From Methanomicrobiaceae archaeon (GTDB taxonomy: Archaea; Halobacteriota; Methanomicrobia; Methanomicrobiales; Methanomicrobiaceae), in assembly GCA_016928355.1 (NCBI GenBank), contig JAFGKW010000012.1:1-40681 (forward strand): 40,681 nucleotides of DNA, written 5' to 3'. Both the position numbers and the translations under genes were made by a program. Under the pieces are notes generated by a model that made no database searches, was not told the DNA's origin, and saw nothing but the letters and a program-made list of their open reading frames with translations. Each line of letters opens with the position of its first letter. Position 1 is the first letter of the stretch. Positions 1 to 8,210 of this stretch are shown one piece after another.

Positions 1-99
1 ATTTGTATGAAAACTAAAAATCCGATAGACTTTATCTGGAGAGATCAAAAATATCTCAAGATACCACCCTCATTTTAATACCTTTTCAGCTCAATACAC

Positions 100-106
100 T
101 ATAAAA
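100..106 (+). promoter_or_regulatory. TATA box of the aspartate kinase-purM operon
   Basis: An archaeal TATA element (tataaaa) lies about 25 nt before position 128. Transcription would then begin almost at the proposed TTG start at 129, so the mRNA may be leaderless or nearly so. No other feature is evident in bases 1-99. Confidence 0.5.
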
Positions 107-128
107 CCATAAAAAAGAGTGAGCTAAA

Positions 129-1529
129 TTGAGGCTTTTAATGAAATTTGGCGGCACATCAGTCGGCGATGAGAACTGCATCGGGCGCGTTGTGTCGATC
201 ATCGGGCATTACCGCGATTCAGGATGTGAACTTGCAGTAGTTGTATCGGCCATGTCAGGCGTAACAGACCAGCTTCATGCAATAGCGGAAGAGGTTGAAA
301 AATCCACCGACATGCCCCCTATTGAAACAACAATCCAGTCACTGCGGACGAAACACACAAAGGTGCTTAAGTCGGTAGCACCGGATGAATACGAAGAGGT
401 TACAGCCGAGATAGATGTCCGTCTTGAAAACCTGAAAAACATCCTCACAGCCGTCCACAACCTGAGAGAGCTCACTCCAAGATCAAGGGATTATATCATT
501 TCATTCGGAGAGAGGCTCTCGGCACTCATCATAAGTGCTGCACTTAGGCAGTCGGGGATCGATTCTGTGGCACTCAACGGCTGCGAAGCCGGAATAATTA
601 CAAATGAGCGTCACGGGTGCGCAAATGTTCTCCCCGAAAGCGATGCAAGGATCAAGAGCAGGGTTGGAGCCCTTCTCCAGGAGATGGTTCCGGTCGTTAT
701 GGGATATATAGGATGCACAAAGGAAGGTATTGTCACCACACTCGGAAGAAGCGGTTCTGACTACTCTGCAGCAATTATCGGTGCAGGCATCGATGCCGAC
801 GAGATCTGGATCTGGACCGATGTAGACGGGGTGATGACCGCAAACCCGCGAATCATACAGGATGCAAGGGTAATCCCTGACATCTCTTATCTTGAAGCCA
901 TGGAACTGTCCTACTTCGGTGCCGAGGTCCTTCACCCCCGGTCAATTGAACCCGCCATGCAGAAGGGTATTCCGGTCAGGGTAAAGAACACATTTAATCC
1001 TTCTGCCGGTGGGAGCTGTGTCCTTGCATACGAGAAGAAAGACGACCGTGTGGTTAAGGGGATTACATACATCGAGAAGGTCTCGCTCATAAATATCACA
1101 GGTGCGATGATGATCGGAAGGCCTGGCGTCGCAAAGGCAATATTCTCAGAACTTGCTGACAGAAACGTTAATATCATGATGATTTCGCAGGGATCATCCG
1201 AAGCGAATATATCACTGATAGTCGATGACGACCATCTGGACTCAGCACTTTCAGCTCTTTCAGTCGTCCAGCAGGGAGGATATGTCCGCGAGGTCACATA
1301 TGACAGGAATGTTGTGGCGGTTGCAGTCGTAGGAACAGGAATGGCCGGGACACCCGGAATTTCAGGGAGAATATTTACGGCACTCGGCAAGGCCGGTGTA
1401 AACCTTATGATGATATCACAGGGATCATCAGAGGTGAATGTATCCTTCGTAATTGCTTCAGAAGACGGCAAAAGAGCTGTATCCATACTTCACGATGAAT
1501 TCAATCTCTCCAAGGAGGAAAAGGTATGA
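129..1529 (+). CDS. lysC: Aspartate kinase with tandem ACT domains
   Basis: This enzyme phosphorylates aspartate, the first step toward lysine, threonine and methionine. The N-terminal amino-acid-kinase fold opens with KFGGTSVG at residues 6-13. Two C-terminal ACT repeats (about residues 316-385 and 395-460) each contain a very similar NIMMISQGSSE / NLMMISQGSSE segment, as expected for a feedback-controlled aspartokinase. The length of 466 aa is normal. The start is ambiguous. TTG at 129 keeps the first beta-strand residues (RLLM) that precede KFGGTSV in most homologues. ATG at 141 has a GAGG Shine-Dalgarno-like motif six bases upstream but would cut that strand short. The stop overlaps the purM start by four bases (ATGA), so the two genes are co-transcribed. 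Threonine synthase is in the same window at 28740-29942. Confidence 0.95.
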   Translation: MRLLMKFGGTSVGDENCIGRVVSIIGHYRDSGCELAVVVSAMSGVTDQLHAIAEEVEKSTDMPPIETTIQSLRTKHTKVLKSVAPDEYEEVTAEIDVRLENLKNILTAVHNLRELTPRSRDYIISFGERLSALIISAALRQSGIDSVALNGCEAGIITNERHGCANVLPESDARIKSRVGALLQEMVPVVMGYIGCTKEGIVTTLGRSGSDYSAAIIGAGIDADEIWIWTDVDGVMTANPRIIQDARVIPDISYLEAMELSYFGAEVLHPRSIEPAMQKGIPVRVKNTFNPSAGGSCVLAYEKKDDRVVKGITYIEKVSLINITGAMMIGRPGVAKAIFSELADRNVNIMMISQGSSEANISLIVDDDHLDSALSALSVVQQGGYVREVTYDRNVVAVAVVGTGMAGTPGISGRIFTALGKAGVNLMMISQGSSEVNVSFVIASEDGKRAVSILHDEFNLSKEEKV

Positions 1530-2533
1530 ATAAGAAAGCCACAGTCGGGCATACATACAGTGAGGCAGGAGTAGACATCAGCCTCGAGGAACTCGGCGTA
1601 AAAACACTCGTTTCACAGCTGACTTACAGGAGGACAGGCGGATTTCAGATGTGCAGTGATGTGGGTCATTTCGCCGGACTCGTTGATTTCGGAGACTATG
1701 TCCTTGCACTGGCAGTTGACGGCGTAGGAACGAAGATGCTCGTTGCCGACAGGCTGGAGGACTGGTCCACACTTGGAATAGACTGTATCGCAATGAACGT
1801 AAACGACCTCTACGTGATGAACATAGAACCTGTGGCATTTGTCGACTACATCGCAACAGACAAAGTCGAGCCTGAGAAGATGAAACAGATAGGCGCAGGG
1901 CTGAATGAGGGTGCAGGGCTTGCAAACATCAACCTAATCGGTGGCGAAACCGCAACACTGAAAGGGCTGGTAAACGGCCTCGACCTTGCTGGAACATGCC
2001 TTGGCATAGGAAAGAAGGACGATATTGTAACAGGCGCCTCAATAAAAGAGGGGGATGTCATCGTCGGTATCCCGTCAAGCGGCGTGCATTCAAACGGCCT
2101 GACCCTTGCGAGAAAGGTTGTCGAATCATACGCTGACTACGACGAAAAGATGCCCTGGGGAAAGACCCTCGGCGAGGAGCTCCTGACACCCACAAGGATA
2201 TACAGTGAGGTCCTTGAAGTTACCCGCAACTGCAGGGTTCACGGTATGTGCCACATCACAGGCGGCGGCCTGAACAATTTAAAGAGGCTCGGCTCATTTG
2301 GTTTCGATATCTCAGAGCCACTGACTCCGCCGCCGGTATTCGACTGGATAGAGGAGATCGGAAATGTGGAAAAGCACGAAATGTACCGTACATTCAATAT
2401 GGGAATGGGATATGTCTTCATTGCACCCGAAGAAGAGGCGGGTCGTATTATTGAAATTGTGACTGATACAAAAGTCATAGGGGAGATCAGCGGCCGGGAA
2501 GGCATTCGCCTAGAAGGCGAGACCTTTGAGTGA
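1526..2533 (+). CDS. purM: Phosphoribosylformylglycinamidine cyclo-ligase
   Basis: PurM closes the imidazole ring of aminoimidazole ribotide using ATP in de novo purine synthesis. The 335-aa protein shows the family pattern: a DGVGTK segment near residues 65-70, DCIAMNVNDL near residues 87-96, GGETA near residues 138-142, and the GVHSNGLTLAR and ITGGGL segments in the C-terminal half. The ATG overlaps the aspartate kinase stop by four bases, with a GGAGG-type ribosome site inside the end of that gene. The next gene is convergent, only 17 bp away. A second purine gene, purF, is at 11274-12698 but not in the same operon. Confidence 0.96.
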   Translation: MNKKATVGHTYSEAGVDISLEELGVKTLVSQLTYRRTGGFQMCSDVGHFAGLVDFGDYVLALAVDGVGTKMLVADRLEDWSTLGIDCIAMNVNDLYVMNIEPVAFVDYIATDKVEPEKMKQIGAGLNEGAGLANINLIGGETATLKGLVNGLDLAGTCLGIGKKDDIVTGASIKEGDVIVGIPSSGVHSNGLTLARKVVESYADYDEKMPWGKTLGEELLTPTRIYSEVLEVTRNCRVHGMCHITGGGLNNLKRLGSFGFDISEPLTPPPVFDWIEEIGNVEKHEMYRTFNMGMGYVFIAPEEEAGRIIEIVTDTKVIGEISGREGIRLEGETFE

Positions 2534-2550
2534 ATTCCCAAAACAAACTA

Positions 2551-4233
2551 TTATTTATAAAAACCAGAACCCCTTATATCCTCCATCATATCATCAATAG
2601 AGAAATACCTGTCTTCAGGCTTTTTCTGCATACATCTTGCAATAATGGCATCAAATGGCTTTAATTCCGGATTAACCACTGAAGGCAAACCCGGATTTTC
2701 ATTTAGTATTGCAATGCTCTGGTCACCGATTCCTACCTGCCCGTCAGAAAAAGGCACCCGGCCGGTGAGCATCTCGTACAGGAGAACGCCCGTCTGGTAG
2801 ATATCCGTAGAAACTCCGCTTTTCCCATACAATCTCGATGAAATCTGCTCGGGGGCGGCATAGTTCAGGGAGAAACCCGAAACGGTCGTCTCGGTCCCGT
2901 CTGCCATTATCTTGCCGAGTCCCCAGTCGGTAATCTTGGGGATATCCCCCTTTAAAATAAGAATATTTTTGGGCTTTATATCCCTGTGGGCAAAACCGAG
3001 GCTGTGAACATATGAGAGACCATCTGCAACCCCTGAAATGAGCCTGACCGCCCTTTCAACATCCATAGGCTTTGCAATTTCTTCCAGCCCGGATACGATG
3101 TACTCCATCTCCACGTAGGGAACAGGTAGGATATTAACGGAAATGACATCCACGATGTTTGCATGCGAGAGTTTTTTCCATATTCTCATCTCCCTTAAAA
3201 ATGCTTTCCCTGTTTTATCATCGAAAAACAAAGGTATTTTTAGTGCAACGATATTTCCGTTATCAATCCTCTTCGCTCTAAATACCCTAGCAGTCCCGCC
3301 GGTACCTACAAGAGAGATATCGGCATAGTTATCCTTCAGAGAAACAGGAAACCCGGAATTATCCAGTATTCCTGTATTTGAAAGTTGAACGCCGGCAGTA
3401 CCGGTCTCGGTCCGGGAGGGATCGGGATAATAACTTGTCCCGACGGAAGCCGGGGGTTCAGCAACCTTCTTTTTATTTCCTGAATGGTGAAAGGCAGCGA
3501 CAATGAATGTTATTACAGTTACAACAATAAAGAAGATCGAATCGTCGGTTGTCTGAAATTCGGAGAAATAAGGATAAAAAACACTCATTTCAATCCTGAT
3601 CAAAAGCAGGGAGACCGGAGCGGCAAAGACTGAGACTACTGCAGGCTTCTTCCTAAGAATTGTATATGCAAGGTACAGATACAACAAAAAAATGAATAAA
3701 TACACGAATATTTCAAGGAAAAACGAGGAATAATTGGTATTTGTTATACCAATAATAATGCCCATAATTGTCAGTCCCACGAAAAGGCCAAAGCAGACCA
3801 GCACCATGATCAGGTAAAAAGAAAAAATTAACAGCCGGGATTTCCCGGATAACTTAAGAGTGTAGCCTGAGGAATTACCTGATTCAACAAAAAAGAAAAA
3901 AACAAACAATCCTATGGCTGCAACATATGCTAAAAGAATCAGAAAAATGACAAATAATTTTGCCCCGAAACCCTCCGATTCCAGCTCTTCACTTTCAAAT
4001 AAACCTTCAGGACCGAAAAGGGGATCTTCTGTGGTGAAACTGTCATCCGGGGATGATGTAAATGAAATATTCAGTCCTTTTTCATTATCATAGTTGCCTA
4101 TTAAAAGACTGATCTCTCCCGCGTTAACTGTGAGGCATAAGAAGGCAGACAAAAGAATTATCAATACAAAAATGGATATTATCCACCGGGAACAGTTCAC
4201 CCTGTCTAAAATCCTTAAGATCCCGCCGGACAT
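2551..4233 (-). CDS. Multi-pass membrane Ser/Thr protein kinase
   Basis: This is a eukaryote-like (Hanks-type) Ser/Thr kinase with a membrane-embedded N-terminus. Residues about 17-38 form a signal or first membrane segment, followed by an acidic extracytoplasmic stretch (about 39-90). Roughly five more hydrophobic helices follow, up to about residue 250, then a polar linker. The kinase domain (about 308-555) has the glycine loop GTGGTARVF, the lysine strand VALKIPL, the catalytic loop HRDIKPKN near residue 417, a DWGLG metal motif (Trp in place of Phe of DFG, a tolerated variant) and AAPEQI. Catalytic residues look intact, so activity is likely. It is the last gene of a five-gene operon, 23 bp after an HTH-FHA protein that is an obvious candidate reader of its phosphothreonines. 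The substrate and signal are unknown. Confidence 0.9.
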   Translation of the reverse strand: MSGGILRILDRVNCSRWIISIFVLIILLSAFLCLTVNAGEISLLIGNYDNEKGLNISFTSSPDDSFTTEDPLFGPEGLFESEELESEGFGAKLFVIFLILLAYVAAIGLFVFFFFVESGNSSGYTLKLSGKSRLLIFSFYLIMVLVCFGLFVGLTIMGIIIGITNTNYSSFFLEIFVYLFIFLLYLYLAYTILRKKPAVVSVFAAPVSLLLIRIEMSVFYPYFSEFQTTDDSIFFIVVTVITFIVAAFHHSGNKKKVAEPPASVGTSYYPDPSRTETGTAGVQLSNTGILDNSGFPVSLKDNYADISLVGTGGTARVFRAKRIDNGNIVALKIPLFFDDKTGKAFLREMRIWKKLSHANIVDVISVNILPVPYVEMEYIVSGLEEIAKPMDVERAVRLISGVADGLSYVHSLGFAHRDIKPKNILILKGDIPKITDWGLGKIMADGTETTVSGFSLNYAAPEQISSRLYGKSGVSTDIYQTGVLLYEMLTGRVPFSDGQVGIGDQSIAILNENPGLPSVVNPELKPFDAIIARCMQKKPEDRYFSIDDMMEDIRGSGFYK

Positions 4234-4256
4234 GAAATTTAAACCTGCTTTAATAT

Positions 4257-5027
4257 TTATTGCAGAACCACAATTAATTTTGCACTCCTCGCTCCCTTTC
4301 CAAGATCAATGATGTCGCCATCCTTCAGTACCCGCCTGTTATTCTGCACAAGGGCAACGCCATTTATGTATGTACCGCCGCTGCTTTCACAATCCTCGAT
4401 CAGGTATTCCCCATCCTTAAAAGAAAGGAGGGCATGTGGCCGGGTTATTCTCGTTACAGCTCCGTATGCAGAGGATACCATTATATGGGAGCTGAAATCC
4501 TCCATAGAATCTGGGTCTTTTCTCCCGATACGGGTTTTTTCCTCTGATAAAGGATAAACGGTCCCGTCGCCAATCCCTCCGATTAATACAAGGGATGATA
4601 CAGGGCCTGAGAACTCTTCCGACAACAACTCACGGACCTCCCTTACCCTGTCTGCAAGCGCAGTATCCACTATAGATATATTCAGGCTCGAAAATATATT
4701 CAGGTCGCGGACAATCCCCTCAATTCCCCCAGGAAACAGCGAATATTTCCACACAAGATGACTCCCGCGTGAAGAAGGGTTGTTTACCCCGGCCTCACGC
4801 CTTATAACACCTGCAATAAGAAGCCTGTCGACATGCTTCTTCGTATTCTCGTAGCTTGAGCCGGTCTCCCTTGAAAGAGCCCTGATATCTTTTGGGAGAT
4901 GCTCGATGCTCTTTAGGATGCGAAGCCTCACAGGGCTTCCCAGAATCTCAAGGAACTCCGAGAGTTCGTCGAGAAAGATAGGATCGTTCTCTATCTCAAT
5001 AGTTGTTCTTTTTCCGCTGTCAGCCAC
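4257..5027 (-). CDS. ArsR-like winged-helix protein with C-terminal FHA domain
   Basis: Residues about 15-90 resemble an ArsR-type winged helix: they carry LEILGSPVRLRILKSI, then LSRETGSSYENTKKHVDRL as a recognition helix and a GVIRRE wing. Residues about 150-250 form a forkhead-associated (phosphothreonine-binding) domain, with TRIGRK, TRPHALL, DCESSGGTYINGV and a terminal LKDGDIIDLG strand. DNA binding through the N-terminus and phosphopeptide binding through the C-terminus would let a kinase signal control transcription; this is inference from architecture. GTG at 5027 is preceded by GGAGTGA at suitable spacing. It lies 13 bp after the permease gene and 23 bp before the kinase gene in one operon. 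The regulated promoter may be its own operon promoter near 8130. Confidence 0.88.
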   Translation of the reverse strand: MADSGKRTTIEIENDPIFLDELSEFLEILGSPVRLRILKSIEHLPKDIRALSRETGSSYENTKKHVDRLLIAGVIRREAGVNNPSSRGSHLVWKYSLFPGGIEGIVRDLNIFSSLNISIVDTALADRVREVRELLSEEFSGPVSSLVLIGGIGDGTVYPLSEEKTRIGRKDPDSMEDFSSHIMVSSAYGAVTRITRPHALLSFKDGEYLIEDCESSGGTYINGVALVQNNRRVLKDGDIIDLGKGARSAKLIVVLQ

Positions 5028-5040
5028 AGGTCACTCCTCT

Positions 5041-6210
5041 CTACTCCGAAGCCAGTGCCTCCACGGGATCAAGGTTCGAAGCCCTCCACGCAGGATATAT
5101 TCCCGACAATATACAGGTTGCAAGCCCTATTATGATTCCGGCAGGAACATACATCAGGCTGTCGAATGAAAGGAAATAATCGGTCTCCCGAACCACCAGT
5201 GCAACCACGATATACCCAAAGATTACACTGAGGACTGCCCCGATGACAGAACCGGAAAGACCGATTAACGTTGCCTCGTAGAGAAACATCTTCCTGATCT
5301 CGATCTTTTCCGTCCCTATGCTCCTTAGTATCCCAATCTCGCGTATCCTTTCCGTCACAGACATCATCATTACGTTGAATATCGATATGGCAGCAACGAG
5401 AAGTGTTATCGCACCCATAGCCATTACAAAAGACGAAACCATCCCGATATTATCCTGGATGTCCTTGAGCTGTGAACCTGAGTCAGTTATCCTGTAATCC
5501 CGGTCGTGCGACTGCTTGTTCTTGTTCAGGAGACGCTCGAGATTTGTTACTATCTCCGGTATTTCATCCGTATTGGCGGCGATGATATTCACCTGATCGT
5601 AATTGCCGTTTTTTGAATAGAAATTCTCATAAAACCTTTCCGTCGCCACAACAGAATAATCGGTAAAGAGATCAAAAGAATAACCTCTCTTCTCGATAAT
5701 GCCGGAGACCCGGACCATTCTCTGGTTTCCGGACTCACTGTCGCCGATCTTTATCATCGAACCAACCCTTATATCGGCTTCGGTTACAAGTCCTGCACCT
5801 ATGAGCACGTTGCTGTCGGATTTCGGGTAATCACCGTCTACCAGCGGAAGAAACTCCTTCGTCTTCACAGGATCTATGCCATGTATATATGCCATACCCA
5901 CTGCAGACCCGTAACCAATTCTGTCCATTCTCGAATAGACCGGCACAACAATATTTTGCCCTGCAACAAGCTTTATCCTGTTGACTGTCATGTCACTGAC
6001 ATATGAATCATCGGAGCCCCTGGGCTCAACAATAATCGTATCTGCATTGCTGGAAAGTTCGTCCTTTAAAAGAAGCTGGAGATTTGCCCCCATCATCCCC
6101 ATCGAGGCAATCGCGATAACGCCGATAACAATCCCTACCGCTGCAAGAAGAGAACGGAGAAAGTGGATACGCACGTTTCTTACGGAAAGCTGGAAGAAAA
6201 TGTCTCTCAT
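5041..6210 (-). CDS. MacB/FtsX-type ABC transporter permease
   Basis: This 389-aa permease has the MacB layout: one N-terminal membrane helix (about residues 15-40), a long extracytoplasmic MacB-PCD domain (about 45-255), then three C-terminal FtsX helices (about 268-295, 320-345 and 355-380). The segment MTERIREIGILRSIGTEK is the family's coupling region. The C-terminus keeps the ending GIYPAWRASNLDPVEALASE. Proteins of this class drive mechanotransmission or export across the envelope rather than import. Its ATG shares one base with the ATPase stop (TGATG), so translation is coupled. In this operon an exported membrane-anchored protein precedes the transporter and HTH-FHA and kinase genes follow it. 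The substrate is unknown. Confidence 0.92.
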   Translation of the reverse strand: MRDIFFQLSVRNVRIHFLRSLLAAVGIVIGVIAIASMGMMGANLQLLLKDELSSNADTIIVEPRGSDDSYVSDMTVNRIKLVAGQNIVVPVYSRMDRIGYGSAVGMAYIHGIDPVKTKEFLPLVDGDYPKSDSNVLIGAGLVTEADIRVGSMIKIGDSESGNQRMVRVSGIIEKRGYSFDLFTDYSVVATERFYENFYSKNGNYDQVNIIAANTDEIPEIVTNLERLLNKNKQSHDRDYRITDSGSQLKDIQDNIGMVSSFVMAMGAITLLVAAISIFNVMMMSVTERIREIGILRSIGTEKIEIRKMFLYEATLIGLSGSVIGAVLSVIFGYIVVALVVRETDYFLSFDSLMYVPAGIIIGLATCILSGIYPAWRASNLDPVEALASE

Positions 6211-6887
6211 CAGGATACAATCCTCCCGTCGGCAAGGACAATCGTTCTGTCCGCATAATCCGCAATATTGCTGTCATGAGTCACCATTACAATGGTTCTC
6301 CCAGAATCATTAAGTTCAGTCAGCATATCCATAATCTGCAGGCCGGTCTTTGAGTCGAGATTTCCCGTGGGTTCATCGCAGAGCAGAATTGTCGGATCGT
6401 TTATCAGCGCTCTTGCGATAGCCACCCTCTGCTGCTGCCCGCCTGAAAGCTCATTTGGCGTATGACCGGCACGTTCGCGGGATATCCCCACAGACTCAAG
6501 AAGTTCGTAAGCACGGCCGGAATCATCCCTTCGTTTTTTCTGGAGGATGCTTGGATATTCTACGTTTTCATATGCGGTAAGCGTCGGGATAAGGTTGAAT
6601 TTCTGGAATATATAGCCGATCTTGTCCCGCCTCAGCCTTGTTAGCCGGGTGTCATCCAGCAGGCGCGTGTTGTGCCCGTCTATCAGCAGTTCGCCTGAAG
6701 TGGGTACATCGAGTATTCCAAGCTGGTTGAGGAGGGTGGATTTACCCGACCCGGAGGGGCCCATTATGGCGATGAATTCACCTTCATCTACCGACAATGA
6801 AACCCCGTTCAATGCTATGACATCCCCAAATCTCTGATTATAGATCTTATAAACATCTTCAAGGAGAATTACCTTATTTCCGGACAT
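6210..6887 (-). CDS. MacB/LolD-type ABC transporter ATP-binding protein
   Basis: The 225-aa ATPase powers the permease encoded next. It has a Walker A motif GPSGSGKST near residues 43-51, a Q-loop within YIFQKFNLIP, the signature LSGGQQQRVAIARAL near residues 140-154, Walker B ILLCDEPTGNLDS and the switch histidine in VMVTHD. The length and the FQKFNLIPTLTAYENVEYP region are typical of the LolD/MacB subfamily. It starts 18 bp after the upstream exported-protein gene and overlaps the permease start by one base. All catalytic motifs look complete. Confidence 0.95.
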   Translation of the reverse strand: MSGNKVILLEDVYKIYNQRFGDVIALNGVSLSVDEGEFIAIMGPSGSGKSTLLNQLGILDVPTSGELLIDGHNTRLLDDTRLTRLRRDKIGYIFQKFNLIPTLTAYENVEYPSILQKKRRDDSGRAYELLESVGISRERAGHTPNELSGGQQQRVAIARALINDPTILLCDEPTGNLDSKTGLQIMDMLTELNDSGRTIVMVTHDSNIADYADRTIVLADGRIVS

Positions 6888-6905
6888 TTATTTTCACCGT
6901 CCGGA

Positions 6906-8096
6906 TTACCTGTCTTTTTCCCTGAAGAACTTCCAGTAATATACAGCCCCTCCAGAGACAACCAGCCCGATCATAAACAGATAAATGATTGCTGAGCCAC
7001 TGCCATCATCGCCCTCCTGAGATTCTGCAGAAGTGAGATCAATGATTTCGATCTTTTCGAATATGTTTCCGTCAGAATCCCTGTACGATATCAATACCGG
7101 AACATCTGTCTTAACGGACCTGAAATTAATCTCAAAGCCGGAGAAGTCATCGGCCTTCAGCGATCCTGCGACATATCTCTTGTATGGACTTGCAGGCTCG
7201 GCAGGTTCGCCTGCAGTGATGACAACATTCTTTGCATCGTCGATCCCCGCATTGGATACATCGCCTTTTAACGTATAGACCGAACCATCAAAAGAGGTCT
7301 TCAGGTTGACAAGAACAGGATCTGCGGCCTTTGAACCAGGGGTAAAACTCACCGGAAGCGTAATTATCTGCTCGTGCCTGTTTACTCCGTTCCTGTACCC
7401 TATGATGAAATCCATCATGCCCTCATATTCAGGTTTTATACTCACCTCTGCATCTGCAGATCCATCGGATTCAATCTCTCCAATGAAAAATCCCCTGTTT
7501 TCTGAAAACAGGCTGCCGACAGGGGTTACCGTCACCCCGCTTACCTGACTTTCCCTGGGATTTCCAACCTGAAAAGTGAGACTCTTTTCGCATCCTGCGA
7601 TATAGTAGTCAGGCTCGTCAATAACATTTACCGAAAGCCCGCTGTTGTCGATCTTCACTGGAATTGGATTCCTTAGGCTGCCTGACCCCGAAAAATCGGC
7701 ATAAAACAAGGGATAATATATTCCATCCTTTGCATCCGCTATAACACTGAATGTAAAATCCCTCGTATTTCCAGGACCAATTGCCCCGACAGAATCATAG
7801 ATTGTATCGTCAATAACCCGGATTCCTTCTGAATAGAGCCTGACCCGGTTAATATTCACAGGGTTTTCAGCATTGTTCTTTATTGTGACCTTAATTGTGC
7901 CTTCATCCCCTTTTATCATAACCCCAGGGTCGGCCGCATACGAGACGACCGTCACCATTGATTTGTCATCATCGCCTGTCGCCGTGACAGGAGATGCCAG
8001 AGCAAGTAAAAGCAGAAAGAATGCAACGTTTAGGATCCTGAAGTGAAAGAGACCCAGACCTGCCTTTCTGCCCACATTACGCTTTTTTAATTCCAT
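6906..8096 (-). CDS. Exported, C-terminally anchored protein with NEW3/CARDB-like domains
   Basis: This is the first gene of the ABC/FHA/kinase operon. The N-terminus has basic residues and then a hydrophobic segment (about residues 20-37 from the chosen start) ending in an Ala-rich signal-peptidase-like site. The C-terminus has one membrane helix (IIYLFMIGLVVSGGAVYYW) followed by a basic tail. Between them are beta-rich repeats with patterns such as GTIKVTIKNNAENPVNINRV and VYTLKGDVSNAGIDDAKNVV, resembling NEW3/CARDB Ig-like domains. Such proteins commonly sit beside MacB-like transporters in methanogens and may be the extracytoplasmic partner of the permease; that role is inference. ATG at 8096 was chosen over an upstream in-frame ATG at 8150 because it puts the signal peptide at the N-terminus and lies a normal distance below the TATA box. 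Confidence 0.8.
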   Translation of the reverse strand: MELKKRNVGRKAGLGLFHFRILNVAFFLLLLALASPVTATGDDDKSMVTVVSYAADPGVMIKGDEGTIKVTIKNNAENPVNINRVRLYSEGIRVIDDTIYDSVGAIGPGNTRDFTFSVIADAKDGIYYPLFYADFSGSGSLRNPIPVKIDNSGLSVNVIDEPDYYIAGCEKSLTFQVGNPRESQVSGVTVTPVGSLFSENRGFFIGEIESDGSADAEVSIKPEYEGMMDFIIGYRNGVNRHEQIITLPVSFTPGSKAADPVLVNLKTSFDGSVYTLKGDVSNAGIDDAKNVVITAGEPAEPASPYKRYVAGSLKADDFSGFEINFRSVKTDVPVLISYRDSDGNIFEKIEIIDLTSAESQEGDDGSGSAIIYLFMIGLVVSGGAVYYWKFFREKDR

Positions 8097-8121
8097 ACTT
8101 TTTTCAATTCTATATTCACAT

Positions 8122-8135
8122 AAAAATATAATAAA
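8122..8135 (-). promoter_or_regulatory. Promoter of the ABC/FHA/kinase operon
   Basis: An AT-rich element read on the minus strand as TTTATTATATTTTTA sits about 30-38 nt before the ATG at 8096, the right place for an archaeal TATA box. No other clear promoter is visible between the five following genes, whose spacers are 23 bp or less. Confidence 0.45.
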
Positions 8136-8210
8136 TGGACAAAATGGCACGAGTTAGCCGATATAACCAAAAAGTTAAAAAATGTTAAATAGAGGTATAA
8201 ATCCCGATAA

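Noticed and set aside
932-1486. 184-aa minus-strand frame inside aspartate kinase
   Set aside because: It is antisense to the conserved ACT domains and has no upstream signal; an open frame opposite a coding region in this composition is expected.
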